From Antilocapra americana (Eukaryota; Chordata; Mammalia; Artiodactyla; Antilocapridae), in the NCBI GenBank assembly GCA_007570785.1, contig ML661885.1:39273454-39337453 (forward strand): 64,000 nucleotides of DNA, written 5' to 3'. Below, piece by piece: positions 47,481 through 62,765 of the stretch (position 1 is its first letter; every line of letters begins with the position of its first letter). The notes under the pieces were generated by a model. It did no database searches, was not told the DNA's origin, and was given only the letters and a program-made list of their open reading frames with translations. Both the position numbers and the translations under genes were made by a program.

Positions 47481-49611
47481 ATCTCTCTCCACTAAGACAT
47501 TGCAGTGGTACCTCACAATCAAACATTCCAGAAACAAACTCAGTATCATCCCTCAAAATGTGAAGTCCTAAAGCACGGCAGCTCCAGAATGTCTTTTTAG
47601 GGGAGTAAATGGGATCTTTGGAAGGGGTTGTCTGAAGCAGTCTTTGCAGAGCACTTTATGTAAGACTTGAAACAAACGGTAATTGACCAGATCTAAAAAT
47701 GACGGGTACCACCATTGACTTGAAACAAGACAGTGCTGGGAGAAATGGGCAAGAATGATAAACTAAGAAATATATTAAGGAAGCAGATTTGATAGGTCTA
47801 GTTGACCACCTGCATGTGGAGACAGATGGTAGAGAGGTATTAAAGACCTGGTAGAGAGTTGATTACAGAATAGTGGATGGTAGGACTATTTACCAAGAAA
47901 TAAACAAACAAGAGTGATGGCAGGGGGACTGAGTAGTAATGAGTTTCAAGTATTAATAAAATCTTATGTGAAAACTAATATAAGAATGGAGCTGCTTTGG
48001 TGGAAAGAAGGGGTAGGGCCCTTATTCTCCCCTAGTCCCCTCCCTGCCTGTAAAAGGCAGGGAGCCCCTTGGTAAACAGTATGGATTTACTGACTTTGTT
48101 GTATTCTTCTAGCTCTAAGCAAGAAAGTGCTGATGCTGTTCTAGATAGGTAGATATTGGTACCATTTTAAGAGCATGTACAAGAAAGATCCTGCTGGCCT
48201 CTTTCTACCCTCCTTTTCTGCTATGAGGTGTCCTTCTAAGGAGGGTGCTCTTCTTTACCGATAATCTAGAAACAGCCCTGTGCCACTTCACTTCTTTTGC
48301 CCTTGGTGGGTTGTTGTGGGGCTTAGGTGTCCTGTTAGAAAACTCTATGTCTTCTGATGAAAAGTCAGCCTGGTTTCCTTCAGAGAGAAGAGTGAACTTT
48401 AGCTCTTGGAAATGTGCCTGCCCTCAGTTAATTCCACAGCCTTTATCAGTTCAGACTTGAGTCCTTCCTTTCCAACATTCTGAGAGGTGGTTCATTCAGA
48501 GGGAAAAGGAAAAAAAAAATCATAGGTCCTGAGGAAGCTGGTAAGACCCCTGGCCACAGGTTGTGCTGTCCTGAGTCTGCCTAGGGGCAAGCCAGAGCTG
48601 GGCTCCTGGGTGTCCCATAGCTTTGTATTTACACAGAGATAAGAATAGGGCTTGTCAAGTTTAATTAAAAACAGGATGTCTCTGCTGGGCCTCTCACTGA
48701 CATTGCTAAAAATAAAGTAGGGAAATAGCCTGGCCTCTTCATGGTTTAATCCTATTAAATTGGTGGGGTAGGTGGGGGGTGTACAGAAACTGGAGCTAAT
48801 AAGACACAATTTGTTTCAAAGTGCTGTCTGGGCTTGTGCATTTTCTCTCCCTGCTCTGTGGAGTCCTAGATCCAATACAGTCAATGCTGACTTGTTGAGA
48901 CCATGGAAGAACACTTACCCTAACCCCACTGAGGCTTTGCAGGGATGTCATCCACTCACTCACTCTTAAGACCCCTGGGACTTGTCACCTCATCACTTTG
49001 CTCCCTGCTCTAGTACACCCATGTTCATAGACCTGGTATTCTGAATAACCTATTAATCCTTTTCTGTGAGTTGATGCACACACAAAAAAAGGGGGGAAAA
49101 AATCTAGTTTGAATGCAGTGAAAGAGCCATTTAGAAATGTGAGCCTCTTAAAGGTGACCTCTCTTCCTACTAAGCCCCTCTGTACACTCCAGACGTTGTA
49201 ATTCTTTTTGCTTATGGGTTCTTTTTCGTACTAACCCATCCTCATTTCCTGGCCCCAACCCTACTCCTTTAGACTGACAACTAAAGACTAAACTATTGAA
49301 GACTTTCTGTTGGGTGCGAGAACCTTGTTTTCAAAAACACAGTCATCTGTTGTCTTGGTCCTTCATTCACTTGTTCTACCAGCATATTAAGAGAATGATC
49401 TCTAGATTATCATACAGTTGACTTCCCTTCAGGATCCCAAGAAGGAGAATTTCATGAGCCTCAAGTCTTAGAGGCTGAGAGCTCCAAGGAGTATTCCAAA
49501 CCAGTGGGTTTTCCTTGTACTATGGGACCTTACTGAAGCCAGAACAGACCAGGGGAAGAAACAACGCAGCCCCAAAGAAGGTTGATTACACAGCATCCTT
49601 AAGACTTCTAT
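47481..49611. other. Intronic DNA, 2.1 kb, nothing recognised
   Basis: No repeat or gene that I can support. Short open frames near 48245-48809 and 48772-48969 look like chance. Confidence 0.4.
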
Positions 49612-49891
49612 TAATACTCACTGGAAGAACTGATGGTGAAGCTGAAGCTCCCATACTCTGGCAAGCTGAAGTGAAGAGCTGACTCATTGGGAAAGACCCT
49701 GATGCTGGGAAAAACTAAAGGCGGGAGGAGAAGGGGGTGAGAGAGGAGGAAATGGTTGGATGGCATCATTGACTCAATGGAAGGAGTTTGAGCAAACTCT
49801 GGGAGATAGTGAAGTATAGGGAAGCCTGGCATGCTGCAGTCCATGGGGTCGCAAAGAGTTGGACATGACTGAGCGGCTGAACAACAACAAA
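49612..49891 (+). mobile_element. BovB LINE 3' end
   Basis: Sense copy from 'actcactggaagaactgatg' to 'gactgagcggctgaacaaca', with a (CAA)n-like tail at 49881-49891. It is the second sense BovB copy. Confidence 0.9.
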
Positions 49892-50099
49892 TAGCTGAAA
49901 GTAAGCTTATTATTTATGCCCCTCCCTCATTGCCGCTATAACTCCTGAAATGTTGTAGAGTTCTTACACCTTTAAATGGGTGTACCTGTGATCTAATGAG
50001 ATACTGACAAATAGATACTATTTTGTTGTTGTTCTAAGATACCTGGGCTTATGAATTCACAAAGTATTTCAGATTGTGTAAGTCTGAAATCCAGGTGAG

Positions 50100-50138
<39 letters not shown>

Positions 50139-51301
50139 CATTAGTTTGTGCCACCAATTCCTCTTTGGGTCATGAATTACACAAAAGCTTCCATGTGGGA
50201 GCAAAGAAAGCTAACGAGAGGGGTTAGACCTCAGGACACCAGTGGTATGGAGAGTCTCCTGCTACCTACTTTTGTTACTAAATATTCATGAGGTGCTGAA
50301 AGCTCAGCATCTCTGTTTTCCCATTTGTAAAAAAAAAAAAAGTCTCTATCTCTATAGCCTTTTCTAATTCCCCCAAGGATCCAGGTGTCCCCGCCAGTTT
50401 GGCAGGTGGCATTATAACCCAGCACAGATGGCAGGGTAGTTCTGGGCTGGAGGGGACAGAGGAAGGGGACCAGGAGGAAGACAGAGTGAGGTTTGCCTCT
50501 TGCCTGTGGAGCACACTTCAGTGAGCGCTTCTTGGGACCACTGTCTGTGGCCCAGCTTGCTTACCCCCAGACAGAGTTACAACCCCCAGCTTGCCCTTCC
50601 TCCCAGACAGAGTCACTATGGAGGCAGCTGTTCAATTCAGCAAGGGCTCTGAGTGGGTTCAAGTCAGACTAGGGGAGCCTGGCCTAAGGGGTCCCTGTGG
50701 GGTGGGATCAGCCCAAGAGTTGGCACATTGGCTGAGTCCATTTTTCATTCCTGTTTTAGCAACTGAGATTGTAATATTTATCGCCATTTCTCCAGACTAT
50801 TTTAGGAACTTGAGGCAGGCTGACCTGAACAAGACTATAAAGCAGCAAAGCTTAGCCTTTATCTCTTTCTACCATCCTTTTTGTTTCCACATTTCCCCTT
50901 TGAAGACTACTTTCCCTCAGCTGCCTTCCTTTTTCTCCTCCCTCTGCATCCCAAGTTTCAGAACTTTCCAGATTTCTAACTCCCCACCCCCCATCTGGAA
51001 AAGCCCACATTTTCTAAAACTCCTTCCCAGGGCCAAAATCCCCAAAGTGAATCTGAGTAGCAAAACCATGATCTGGGGATAAAAACAATAACTTTATATT
51101 ATTCTTCCAAAATAAAAACATCTGACAGCTGAGGTCTTCCAGGCCCTGAGCGTCTGGGGTTGGGGCGTGGGGTCCACAGGCGGTAGAGGGGATAGTTTCA
51201 GTACTGCTCAAAAACCTCTTCAGTTTTTCAGGGTTTCAGTCAAAAACTCTTTTGATCATCAGATTTCAGACATACTCAGTTTATCTCAAACGGAGATTGT
51301 A
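49892..51301. other. Intronic DNA with (GT)n
   Basis: Apart from the microsatellite at 50102-50137 and an A-run at 50330-50341, nothing is recognised. The 163-residue frame at 50591-51082 resembles no known family and lacks coding character, so it is not called. Confidence 0.4.
50102..50137. repeat. (GT)n microsatellite, about 18 units
   Basis: An uninterrupted GT run, the longest dinucleotide repeat in the window and a likely polymorphic marker within the NCALD intron. Confidence 0.95.
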
Positions 51302-51713
51302 CACTTGTTCAGTTGCTAAGTCGTGTCTGGCTCTTCACAACCAACCTCATAAACTGCGGCCCACCAGGCTTCCCTGTCCTTCACTATCTCCTGGAGCTTC
51401 CGTAAACTCATGTCCATTGAGTCAGTGATGCCATCCAGTCATCTCATGCTTTGTCGTCCCCTTTTCCTCTTGCCTTCAATCTTTCCCAGCATCGGGGTCT
51501 TTTCCAATCAATGACTTGGCTCTTCTCAACGGATGACCAAAGTATTGACTCTTCAGCTTCAGCATTAGATCATCCAATGAATATTCCGGGTTGATTTCCT
51601 TTAGGATTGACTGTTTTGATCTCCTTGCTGTCCAAGGGACTCTCAAGAGTCTTCTCTAGCACCACAGTTTGAAAGCATCAATTCTTCGGGGCTCAGCTTT
51701 CTTTGAGGTCCAG
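51302..51713 (-). mobile_element. BovB LINE 3' fragment
   Basis: Reverse copy from 'cttgttcagttgctaagtcg' to 'cagctttctttgaggtcca', ending 660 bp upstream of the second NCALD coding exon. Confidence 0.9.
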
Positions 51714-52372
51714 CCTTCTTTACCCTTATTGTGCACTTATTTCATCCAATACTCAAGTGGCAGATGGTTCCCATCCTGAGGGATAACTGACAGCTTGCTG
51801 ACAAGGAATGCCAGACGATCGCCACACACAAGTGGAGAGGGCATCGGGATGGATTGCTAATGTCTGGAGGAGGGCAGGCCTTTACAATCAGTGTTTATCA
51901 TCCTCAAGGGACCCAGGGAGAGAGCACAGTACACCCTAACCTGTCTCTCTGGCCCGAGGAACATCATCTATAGCCTGAGAGTGGGAACCCCAAAATTAGC
52001 AACAGCATCACACAGGATCCCTGTTAGAAATGTAAAATCTTGTGATCCCCATTTCCCAACCCATCCTACTCAATCAGCTTTTGCATTTTCATAAGATTCC
52101 CAGGGGGTTCATATGCACAATAAAATTAGAGACTTGGAGCAGGGAGTGGGTTCCTGAAGGTCCTTGCCCCTGGACAAGCTCTGCGGGCCTGGCTGCTCTT
52201 ACAGCCACTGAACGTCTGTTTTCTACAAGCGAGAAGCAAGAACAGAGCCTGCTCTCTGTGGGAAGGGAAGGCATTCCCTTCACCCCTGCATTTGGGAGGT
52301 TAATAATAGGGCCATTGTGTACAAAACCAAACCATGTTTCTGTCTCGCCACTGTGTTTCTTCTTGTCCCCAG
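51714..52372. other. Intron end before NCALD second coding exon
   Basis: No repeat is recognised. The acceptor is 'gtttcttcttgtccccag' ending at 52372, a strong pyrimidine tract. Confidence 0.6.
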
Positions 52373-52478
52373 GCGATCTATAAGATGGTTTCCTCTGTAA
52401 TGAAAATGCCTGAAGATGAGTCGACCCCAGAGAAGAGGACAGAAAAGATCTTCCGCCAGATGGACACCAATAGAGATG
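52373..52478 (+). CDS. NCALD: NCALD second coding exon: residues 127-162
   Basis: The 106-nt exon starts GCG ATC TAT AAG (AIYK) directly after the acceptor and ends GAT G at the donor G/GTAGGA, so it continues in phase 1. It encodes the linker helix between EF3 and EF4 (residues 127-156) and the first half of the EF4 loop (DTNRDG, from residue 157). Asn-Arg-Asp in the EF4 loop is characteristic of neurocalcin delta. The exon joins exactly in frame to 38753 and 55280. The frame continuing to 52567 is intronic read-through. Confidence 0.97.
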
Positions 52479-53157
52479 GTAGGAGACCATGGCTACTTTG
52501 CTTGGTTTTGCTCAGAGTGGGGACTGCTGGAGGGTCTAGATCACCCAGGCATGGAAATACCACTTGAGGACGATTTATGGCCATAGGATATGGCTCAGGG
52601 TCCCTTGTGAAAGTGGCTCTTGCTGCATGCTCCCTGCATGGGGAGGACGGAGGAGGACCTGAGTGGTTTGCTGTAGGCTGGATCCTGCAGGCTAGCTAAT
52701 CAGAAAGTGGGGAGGTGCTTGGTATCCACTCAAACCCTAGAAGCTTCCCTCCCAGCCTGCCCAAGGGTTTTCCTGCACATGCTCCAAAGTGCAGGGTTTC
52801 CCAGAACCAAGTGGGGCCCCTCAGCTTTTGAGGGGTTAGGTGGACAGCAGAGTCCACCCCAAGGGAGCCAGCTACAATTCATACCCAACAAGGGGGTGCA
52901 AAGCAAACCAAAATGAAAGGAAAGATGGATTTCAGACTCAAAAACAATGGACTTTTAGATGTTGTATTGCCAGCTAGAATAAAGAGGTGCAATTAAATTT
53001 GATATTTGGATATATAACAAATGATCTTTTAGTATAAGAATGCCCTATGAAATATTTGGAACATACTAAAAAATTATTGTTTATTTGAAATTGAAAGCTA
53101 ACTAGGCATTATGTGTTTTATTTGCCAAATCTGGCAGCCCCATGTGTGTGTATATGT
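52479..53157. other. NCALD intron, first part
   Basis: No repeat or gene is recognised; an AT-rich stretch lies at about 52960-53110 and a small GT-rich patch at 53140-53160. Confidence 0.45.
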
Positions 53158-53371
53158 GTGTTAATTGCTCAGCTGTGTCCGACTCATTGCAATTTCATGG
53201 AAGGTAGCCTGCCAGGCTCCTCTGTCCATGGATTTCTCCAGGCATCCAGGCAAGAATACTGGAGTGGATAGCCATTCCCTTCTCCAGGGGATCTTCTTGA
53301 CCCAGGGATTGAACCCAGGTCTCCTGCATTGCAGGCAGATTCTTTACCATCTGAACCACCAGGGAAGCCTC
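53158..53371 (-). mobile_element. Bov-tA SINE with small internal duplication
   Basis: Full-length reverse copy ending 'ccaccagggaagcc'. Inside it, 'ccaggcatccaggcaag' (about 53237-53253) contains a short duplication of the 'ccaggca' motif. Confidence 0.92.
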
Positions 53372-53550
53372 TCTGACAACCCTAGTTAGATGTAATACCT
53401 GAGTTTAAAGTTTTGACACAGATCCTGGCCCATAAAAAGCCCTGAGTCACCTATAGCTCTTGCTGTTATTTCCGGCTTGCCTGTTTTGCTGGGCATCCCA
53501 GCAATTGTCAAATATATGAGCAAAGTTACTCATATGGCCCTGATGAAGGC

Positions 53551-53760
53551 TTTGTGTCAGAAAGTGAAGTCGCTCAGTCATGTCTGACTCTTTGCGACCC
53601 CATGGACTGTAGCCTACCAGGCTCCTCCATCCTTGGGATTTTCCAGGCAAGAATACTGGAGTGGGCTGCCATTTCCTTCTCCAGGAGATCTTCCCAACCC
53701 AGGGATCGAACCCTGGTCTCCCATATTACCGTCTGAGCCACCAGGGAAGTTTGTGTCAGA
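53551..53760 (-). mobile_element. Bov-tA SINE with perfect 11-bp target duplication
   Basis: The element at 53562-53749 is flanked by tttgtgtcaga at 53551-53561 and 53750-53760. The - strand frames at 53447-53862 are translations of it. Confidence 0.95.
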
Positions 53761-55377
<1,617 letters not shown>

Positions 55378-57900
55378 GCCCGGGGCCCCACCAGCTGTAG
55401 AGCTGCCTATGTTCCCTTCGGAGTTTTGTTTTTGTTTTTGTTTTTTTTTTGGCCAAACAATATTGACAGTGATGCTGTTCCCCTGTGGTCGGATGCCCCT
55501 CCTTCCGTGCCGCCGTCAGCTTCTCTGTCGTGGATGCTTCGTGGGAATGCCTAGACCCCCGCGCTTGCGGAAGCATGGACAGCGCTGTTGTGCACAGACT
55601 TCGGTGTTTGTTGTCCTGACGATTTTTCATCGTTGTTATTATTTTTTTTTCCCTTTAATTCAAACGTCTGTGTTCTAAAACCGAAGACTCGGGGAGGCCA
55701 GGGGGAAGGGAAAACAATCCAGTCCAGTGATTCTGTTGCAAACTTGAGGGGCCTGTTGGAAAAACAAAACTTGCCACCTGGGTCTGGAATCATACATGCC
55801 CTAGGGGTGGTGGCACCACTTGCTGGATCCCCCAGGGACCAGGAATCCTCTGGGGCCAGACTCTTAAAGGGACCTAGGGGATCCCCCCCAGAGGCCCACC
55901 CCACCTGCTTCCCAAATAGGCTGTAGTTTCTAAGCTGTGAACATTTCAAGGTAAATTCATAGACAAGAAGAAAAAGATGGCTCAGCTATTTCTTGCCAGG
56001 TTTACACTAGTTGAGCTGAGTTTCTTTGGAAATTAAATACAAATGGTAACTTTTATTCTAAAACCAGACCCATCTTGTTGCCTATTGTGATTAAAAAAAA
56101 AAAAGATTGCTGTATATAAAATATTGGGTATTGCAGACCAAATTAAGTGTTTTGCCTTGTTTAAATGAAATGCATGTTTAGTGAGCACTAACACAATCTT
56201 ATTACAGAAGACTGTTTTTAGTAGCTTATTGTAAAGTAAGCCAGCTGTAATGAATGTCTATGTCTTGTTTTAAAGTCGTATCTCTCTTGGCACAAATGCA
56301 CCCATCAGCAGGTATATTTTATATGCTCCAGAAAAGTACAAAGTAACCATGACCAGGGCCCAACCTTAACTTTGAGTGCTTTTCCAGTGGTACTGCCAAG
56401 GGAATAGAAGTGGGGCAGGTTTGAGTGGGATGTGTCAAGTGGAGCCCCAGAAGGTTCATATTTATTAGAGATTGCGTTTGCCCACCAGCCCAGCAGCTCA
56501 CTGATGTAGTACTGGATTGGAGGTGTCGTGCTTTTCTGAGCAGATGACGTTCTATAGATTTTCCCACCCTCCCCCACCCCAAATAGCATAAATTCTGGGG
56601 TTTCCAATGCTTTAATCCACATGTGTAGTGAGGGAGCCATAGCTGGAATGTTGACCTTTCCATGCCCCCAGTGACCCTTAAGAGAAGTCAGATGTTAGGC
56701 AGTCATCTGGTTCATCTTGAAGAAGGCATAAGCAACCGTGTCCAATTTCCAAAGCCCACTATAGAGAATCCAAAAAGTATTTTCCATCATTGTGTTCTCT
56801 GAAGGCAATTTTCTGTTTCCAGAAGTGACAACACAGATTTGAGTTGCCGTTTGGTCTGATGACCTTTGTATTGAAGAGTAAGAGTCAAAGTCGCTGGTCA
56901 CAGGTAGGTCACATTTTCACAAGCAGTAGGCAACAAGAAGCCCGAACACTCAAGGATGTGGATGAAGTGATCTTGCCCCAAGCGAAGGCAGACAGGTTCC
57001 CTGGACTGCAGCCAAGCTGCTTCCTACAGACCACGAACCACACAAAGATAAACTCATACGGGAAACAATGCTGAGCCTATTCTAACCTCCAGATTCCTGA
57101 GTATTACTCAATTCCATTTAAACTGATAGTAAAACTCTGCATTTGTGTGGCTGACCAAAGTGAACGAACTTTGCAAGGTGAAATTTTGAGACCTGGACTC
57201 ACTCAGTAAAATAATCCTCTTGCTATGAGTGTCAGCTTTTTTTATAGTGGTTTTACACCTTGAGACTTGCGGAGTTCCTCCATTAGCCAAGTGGTAAAAT
57301 CTGGTTTTGAAAACTAGGGAATTAACCGAGTGACATGCACAATGGCATGGGGACCCAGCACCCCTACAGGTGATGTTCACGAGCTGCATCACACTTTCTC
57401 CTGCTCTTGATTGATGGAGTCGGTTAATGCCGGGGAAAGCCACCTGGGCTCGGTCCTCAGTCATGACATCTTACTTAGCCGGACTCACTCTGCTCTTTAG
57501 AGCCTAGAGCTCACGTTAAGAAGCAGGGGAGTGCATCTCCAGCTGTTAAAAAACAGAGCAGACACAGGGCTGATCAATCCTGATATGCCCGGGATGGACA
57601 GAGTAGTCCTTGTCCTGGCCTGCCACTGACCCTGACTGTGTTTTCTTGAGGGTTGTTTTTCTCATTCTTCTCCTTCCCAGGCAGGCCTTTGTATGTCTGA
57701 TCCAATGCACTGTGTGGCCAAGGGACTCAGCAGCACCCAGAAGGCTGAATGCCTAAAAGCTTATGTCACTCCTGAGCTGGGCTGTTCATTGTCATTGCTG
57801 TGTTGAGGGACCTCTGGAAATGGGAATCTGTTCTGTCTGAAAGCAACTCAGCCTGTGATGTTCAAGGGACTGGAATAAAGTGGCTTACGACTTGAAGGAT
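55378..57900 (+). other. NCALD: NCALD 3' UTR
   Basis: Runs from the stop codon to the poly(A) signal at 57874. It has a (TTTTTG)n/T-run at 55424-55450, AT-rich and A-run segments at about 55625-55660 and 56087-56104, and earlier ATTAAA-type motifs (for example near 56033) that could serve as weaker polyadenylation sites. The total length of about 2.5 kb is in the range expected for this gene. Open frames inside it, such as 55551-55949 and 57108-57464 on the - strand, are treated as chance. Confidence 0.75.
57874..57879 (+). terminator. NCALD: NCALD poly(A) signal AATAAA
   Basis: A canonical hexamer in 'ctggaataaagtgg', about 2.5 kb after the stop, followed 60-85 bases later by a G/T-rich tract (57940-57965). 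Cleavage is inferred at about 57895-57900. Confidence 0.7.
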
Positions 57901-60721
57901 GATACAGACTGGTTGACTGTTCATATCCTTGTTTAGGGTGGGGAAGGGGTGTGAGGGTGCAGTCCCATCCCATTGATATACCCTGGGAGCACTTTCCACA
58001 AGGGAATTTAATAATATATGTCTCTATATATCAATATATTTATGAATCCTTTCCTATGGAGTGGGTTCTACATCAGTTGAATTTGGGTCACTCTGGCTTG
58101 GCATTCAAGCATGTTGATTGTTTAATATGATTGTCTGGGGCCTGAGCTTTCTATGCCTAAACTGCTGCTGCAGCTGAATCTGTGCCCAAGTGAGGGCCCA
58201 GATGCTGTGTTGGCCTCCTTCTGGGTGTGGTTTCAGCCCTGGAGGCCCAAGAAAGCAGGGTTTGTGAAAGAGGTATGAGAGAGTCTGTGGGCCCAAAGCA
58301 TTGTTCAAGAGCATTCTTGGTCTACATGGGGGCGTCTTTACTTCCTTCCACTCATGGCCTTCACTTTCTTCTCACCTCTCCCTCCTCACAACTGACTGGA
58401 GCTATAAACTCTGGTCTCCACGTTAGGTGCAATGGAAGGAGAAACAGAGGCACCTTCCTCTTCAGTGGGAAATTAGCACCTCTCCTCCCCTCCCTGGACC
58501 TCTCAGTCTGGAGAAGAGTCAATAGAAAAGATGACATGATCCAGAGCCCACAGCCTCAAAGCCAATCCCTATCAAGGTGTTTGTTATCGCTGTCACTGGC
58601 CCTGCCTCCAGCATGGGGTCATGAAATGTAGGAAAGAGAGGCTGAAAGTCAGCTGTAGTAGGCGTCTCATAGGCCAACCAGACCTCATGCTGGAGTGAGG
58701 TGGCCTGGGGGGAGTCCTTTTGTACCTCAGCTTCTCTCTACGGTTCAGCAGTGGCCCTGAAGCCTTTGAGGACTGAGCACGAGAAACACCATGTCATTCA
58801 AGGCAGTGATGGTGAGCAGGTGGCTGGGACCCTCCAACCTGATCAGGAGTCTTCACTCACACACCTGTTGGAGGTTAACCAGTTAATTTCCAGCAAATTT
58901 TCAAGCTTGGGACTCCTATCTTCAGGGTACTATCCCCACCCCCCAACCGAACCCTGGACTCCTTGACAGTCTAGTTCAGGTGTGGGGAGGGGGCCATCGG
59001 CCAGGTGAGGAGGAGTCCATATGTTCTTTCAGTCAAAGTAAGGGGAAATCACAAGTGCTTTCTTTAGGAAAAAGGGAGATGGCTCAACAAGCCTCTCATC
59101 TTTGTCAGACGTATGCTTGCATTCTCCTGAAATATTCTGTTTTTTCAAGCGGCTGAAGAAACAAGAGAAAGAATACTGTGTTTGCCAAGGCAGCAGAGTA
59201 TCAGTCAAACCCATCTACAATAGAAAGATTATTGCAGAGTGAAAAGATGTCCACACCAAGGGCCAATGATAAATTTTGTATCTAACCAATGATATGCATT
59301 TCACATTTCTCTACACTTGAATGATGACTGTGTGTCCAAGACTTAGGTCCTGGGCACTTGCTGCCCTGGCTGCTAATACGCCATTGATCCTCAGACACAG
59401 GGGTGCAGATATTTGAATGGGCAACCTTCCCAAAGCGAGGTTAGAGTTTGGTGACCTCTCATCACGTTGTGAAAGTCTAAGGGTAAGAGGGGCTTGTTCG
59501 CCCTGGGACTGGGATGACTGCCGAGCCCTGACTCTCTGAGTGAACCTCCATCCTGGCACTGATGATGCCAGGCTGTCATCACTTGGCATATCATGGTCTC
59601 TGAGGATGGACTGCATCTAACCTGCCTCTCTATCCCCAGCACCAGGCACAGTGCCTGGCCCATGGTAATTGAGCTGAGTTGGTAGATGAAGATGAAGGCA
59701 AGATCCGGTCCTGGACCCTGGGGCCCTGATAGTTGGTCATCTTCACCCACCCAGAGTCCCAGTACAGGGAGGTGGGGGGTGGGGTGGCACATGTGGGGAG
59801 CCAAGTTCACAGCAGGACCAGAGCAGTCATGAGTCCAGAGAGGACTGCCTCAGGAGAGGTGGCGAGACTAGTGAATGCCCGGCAGGACTTCCTCAGGCAG
59901 GGGTTGGGGTGGGGGGAAGTGGGGGGAGCATATTCAGACCTCCTACTGATACTGGGGAACACAGATCATGATGGGCCTTTGGCCCATTTCTAATCCATGA
60001 TCTCTCCAGAAGCCTCCTCACCAAGCACTACTCCCAGCCTTCTCTTCAATGCCCACTGGTCCAGGTGTGGAGGCTGCCAAAGACGCCAACAGGATTGAAG
60101 TTGGTCAGAGAAAGCTTTCCCAAGGTGGATTTTTGGCCAAGATTTGAAAGCTGTGGGCACAGAGAAGGTGAGATGTGGAGGAACACAGAAGCCGCTACTT
60201 GTTTGGAACAGAGAGGCTCTTGGGAGATAATCATGGAGGACAGTTGAAGGAGTGGGCGGGTGGTCACTGAGGAAATGCTGAGAAATACTGGGATTGGAGC
60301 TGGCGGATACTAGCGAGGCTGAGGGTTCCAGGGCAAGAGACTGTTGTGACGAGCTTGGTGTTTCAGCCACGTGGTTTTAGCATCTGTGAAAAGGTGGGTG
60401 AAGATGAACTAGAGGACAAGAAAGGCCCTTGTGGTAATTTAAGTGAGGAGTGAGGAAGACAAACGTGGACGGAGCCTACTCCCTACCCTGAGGAACAGAA
60501 AGAATAGCCATCCTGGTGGCCGTTTGTGGTCACACTGGAGGCGTGGTGATGTCGTCAGCCTTCTCTCACTTAATCTTGGGTGGAGGCGCAATGGGGCAAC
60601 TGGAAGAGGAAATGCCTGTTGTGTTGGAGCCCAGGACCTTCGCAGCATACACAGAGGCTTCTTCCCAATCAGCCAAAGAGCCCCAACACCCACCTCACAG
60701 AAAACACGGGACACTTCGTTT
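57901..60721. other. Intergenic spacer between the NCALD and GRHL2 3' ends
   Basis: About 2.8 kb. AT palindromic text at 58012-58045; an L2/MIR-like tail at about 59605-59680 ('cagcaccaggcacagtgcc'); a possible reversed L2 remnant near 60095-60200. The overlapping frames at 58227-60370 show no recognised family. No Bov-tA or BovB insertion is present, unlike the introns. Confidence 0.5.
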
Positions 60722-60739
60722 ACTCTTACATTATGAATA

Positions 60740-60745
60740 TTTATT
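60740..60745 (-). terminator. GRHL2: GRHL2 distal poly(A) signal AATAAA
   Basis: TTTATT on the + strand reads AATAAA on the - strand. Beyond it on the - strand lies a G/T-rich downstream element (around 60705-60665 read in reverse). Cleavage is inferred near 60725. Confidence 0.6.
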
Positions 60746-62765
60746 TTTTTCTTCTTAAAAATGTACAAAAAATAAAATAACTGTATTTATAGTTTACAGA
60801 TTCCCCCTCTCCCATTTACAAAACTATTAAGTTACATTTTCCTTTAAAAAAAAAAAACATGAGCACAAATTGTCCATCTTGCAATCTCCTTTGCTTGTCT
60901 TTAAGAAAGAGCTGTTCATAGAATTTGGCACAAACCCCCTGCTTCTGTTGCATTTTCATAATTTTAAATAAGGAGGAAAATAAATGTTTGATTCAGTTCA
61001 TGCTTCTTAAGTTTCTGGGCTGGGACATGCCTTAGTCTTTTAGGATCCAATTCCAAGATGACATCTGACTACATTTTTCTCTTGGACCCAATTTCCCAGA
61101 AAGTCTAAGCATTTGGGGTAAGTGTAAGAAAAACACTTGTTGCATATGTCCCTCATCTTACATGGAATTTTTTAAAGCTTATTTATTTGAGTCTGATTAA
61201 GAAACAAACAAAAAAAGAGGAGGCAAGTTTTCCCATTTCTCTGGAGTGTTTTTATTTTTTCCCCCCCTTGGACAATTTTGCTCATCAAAGCTCTGCTCAC
61301 ATACACAGTGAAGGCCACATCGGAGCTAAGCCACGGGCACACCGAGAATCCAGAGAGCACATGGTAAGATGGGGACAGATTGGATGGGAGGGCACCCTGT
61401 GTGCCGCCCTTTGCTGGCACTGACCTCATATGCTTTGTTCTGGCAGTGGCCACCACAATGATTGCCCAGGGCCCTGGGACAAAGGCAAAAGTACCTTGGA
61501 TTCATCTTCTGCCTAGGGCAGGACCAGAAACATTTTGTCCACAGAGGCTGGGGAGAGAAAGTCAGGTAACCCATGTCCGATTGCCAAAGATTTTCTCTTT
61601 TCCCTACTCTGGAGTCCTATGCCCTGGGCTGATAATAGTCACCACTGGGCCTGGCAATCATGTCTGAAATCACCCCTTAGGCAAGGAGCATGGTGGCACA
61701 TTGTACATCATGCATTTCCAATACTGAGTCCCATTAGTACCACATGTGACAGTCACAGAGTGGAGGAGGAGGGGACAGATCAGAGCAGAGCTAATCCAGG
61801 ATGCAACCTTTGGCACCGCAGAGAGGGGTAACGTGTCCAGAAGACACACAGAAAGGTGCCCCCTCACCACACCCAGAGATCTTCCTGGGCACGCACCTGC
61901 CCTCCAGCCCATTTGAATCCTCTGCGGCCCCAAGGACAGAGAGCTGGGCTGAAAGTAGCCCTTCTGTCCTGCTCTGGGCCTCAGGGGCAGATGGGGCGGG
62001 AAGGCAGGGAGCCCTTGGAGAGAAAGCCCCCAGGTAAGACATCAAAGTGCTTTACAAACAAATCTGGGCCCTTCCATAGAATCTGCCCTAGATCCGGGAC
62101 CTCCTAGGGAGCGTGGCTATCAGAAAGCCAGTGCCTCGGCCCACAAGGCTGAACACGAACCCCCAGACCGTGTACCTGTCCCCTCAAAGAGGACTGTGGC
62201 CTGGATGGTGCGTGATGTTGTGACTGTTTGGGAAGCATTTCACCTCCTTTTCATCTGCCAGGATACCTGGTAGCAGGACAAGCCTTCTCTCTCCATCTTC
62301 CAGACGCTGGTTTCAGAAGCACCAGGGTTTCCAGGGTCTTCTCGCTCCGCACCCCCATCCAGCATCCAGCGGCCTGGCCTCCCCGAGCCGGCTGAGCCCC
62401 AGGAGGCAGCCCGGGCCTGGCGGTCCAGAGCTGAGCCGTTGGCGCCACGCTCAGGACTGCAGTTGGGCCTCCAGGGAGCCACTTGAGATGAGGATGTGCT
62501 TGTAAACTGTGAGACACTGCACAGTGGCTGGATCCTCACGAAAGCCCAGGAGTTCTGCGACAGACCCAGTGATAGAACCCTGATGGCAAGTCCCTGTGGC
62601 CCCTCCAGAAAGTTCAGGCAGCAGGGACACCAAAGCTGGAGGAGCTGGGGCCTCAGACAATCCGACCTTTCCCACAGACAGCTCAGAGTGAGAGTCAGGT
62701 GAAGCTCATCGCCATGAGACAAACTCAGCGGGCCTCCGGGGCAGGTAGTACCCATAGAGAGGGAA

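Noticed and set aside
50591..51082. A 163-residue + strand frame in the NCALD intron
   Set aside because: No family resemblance, low-complexity Ser/Pro/Phe-rich text typical of pyrimidine-rich DNA, and no splice context supporting it.
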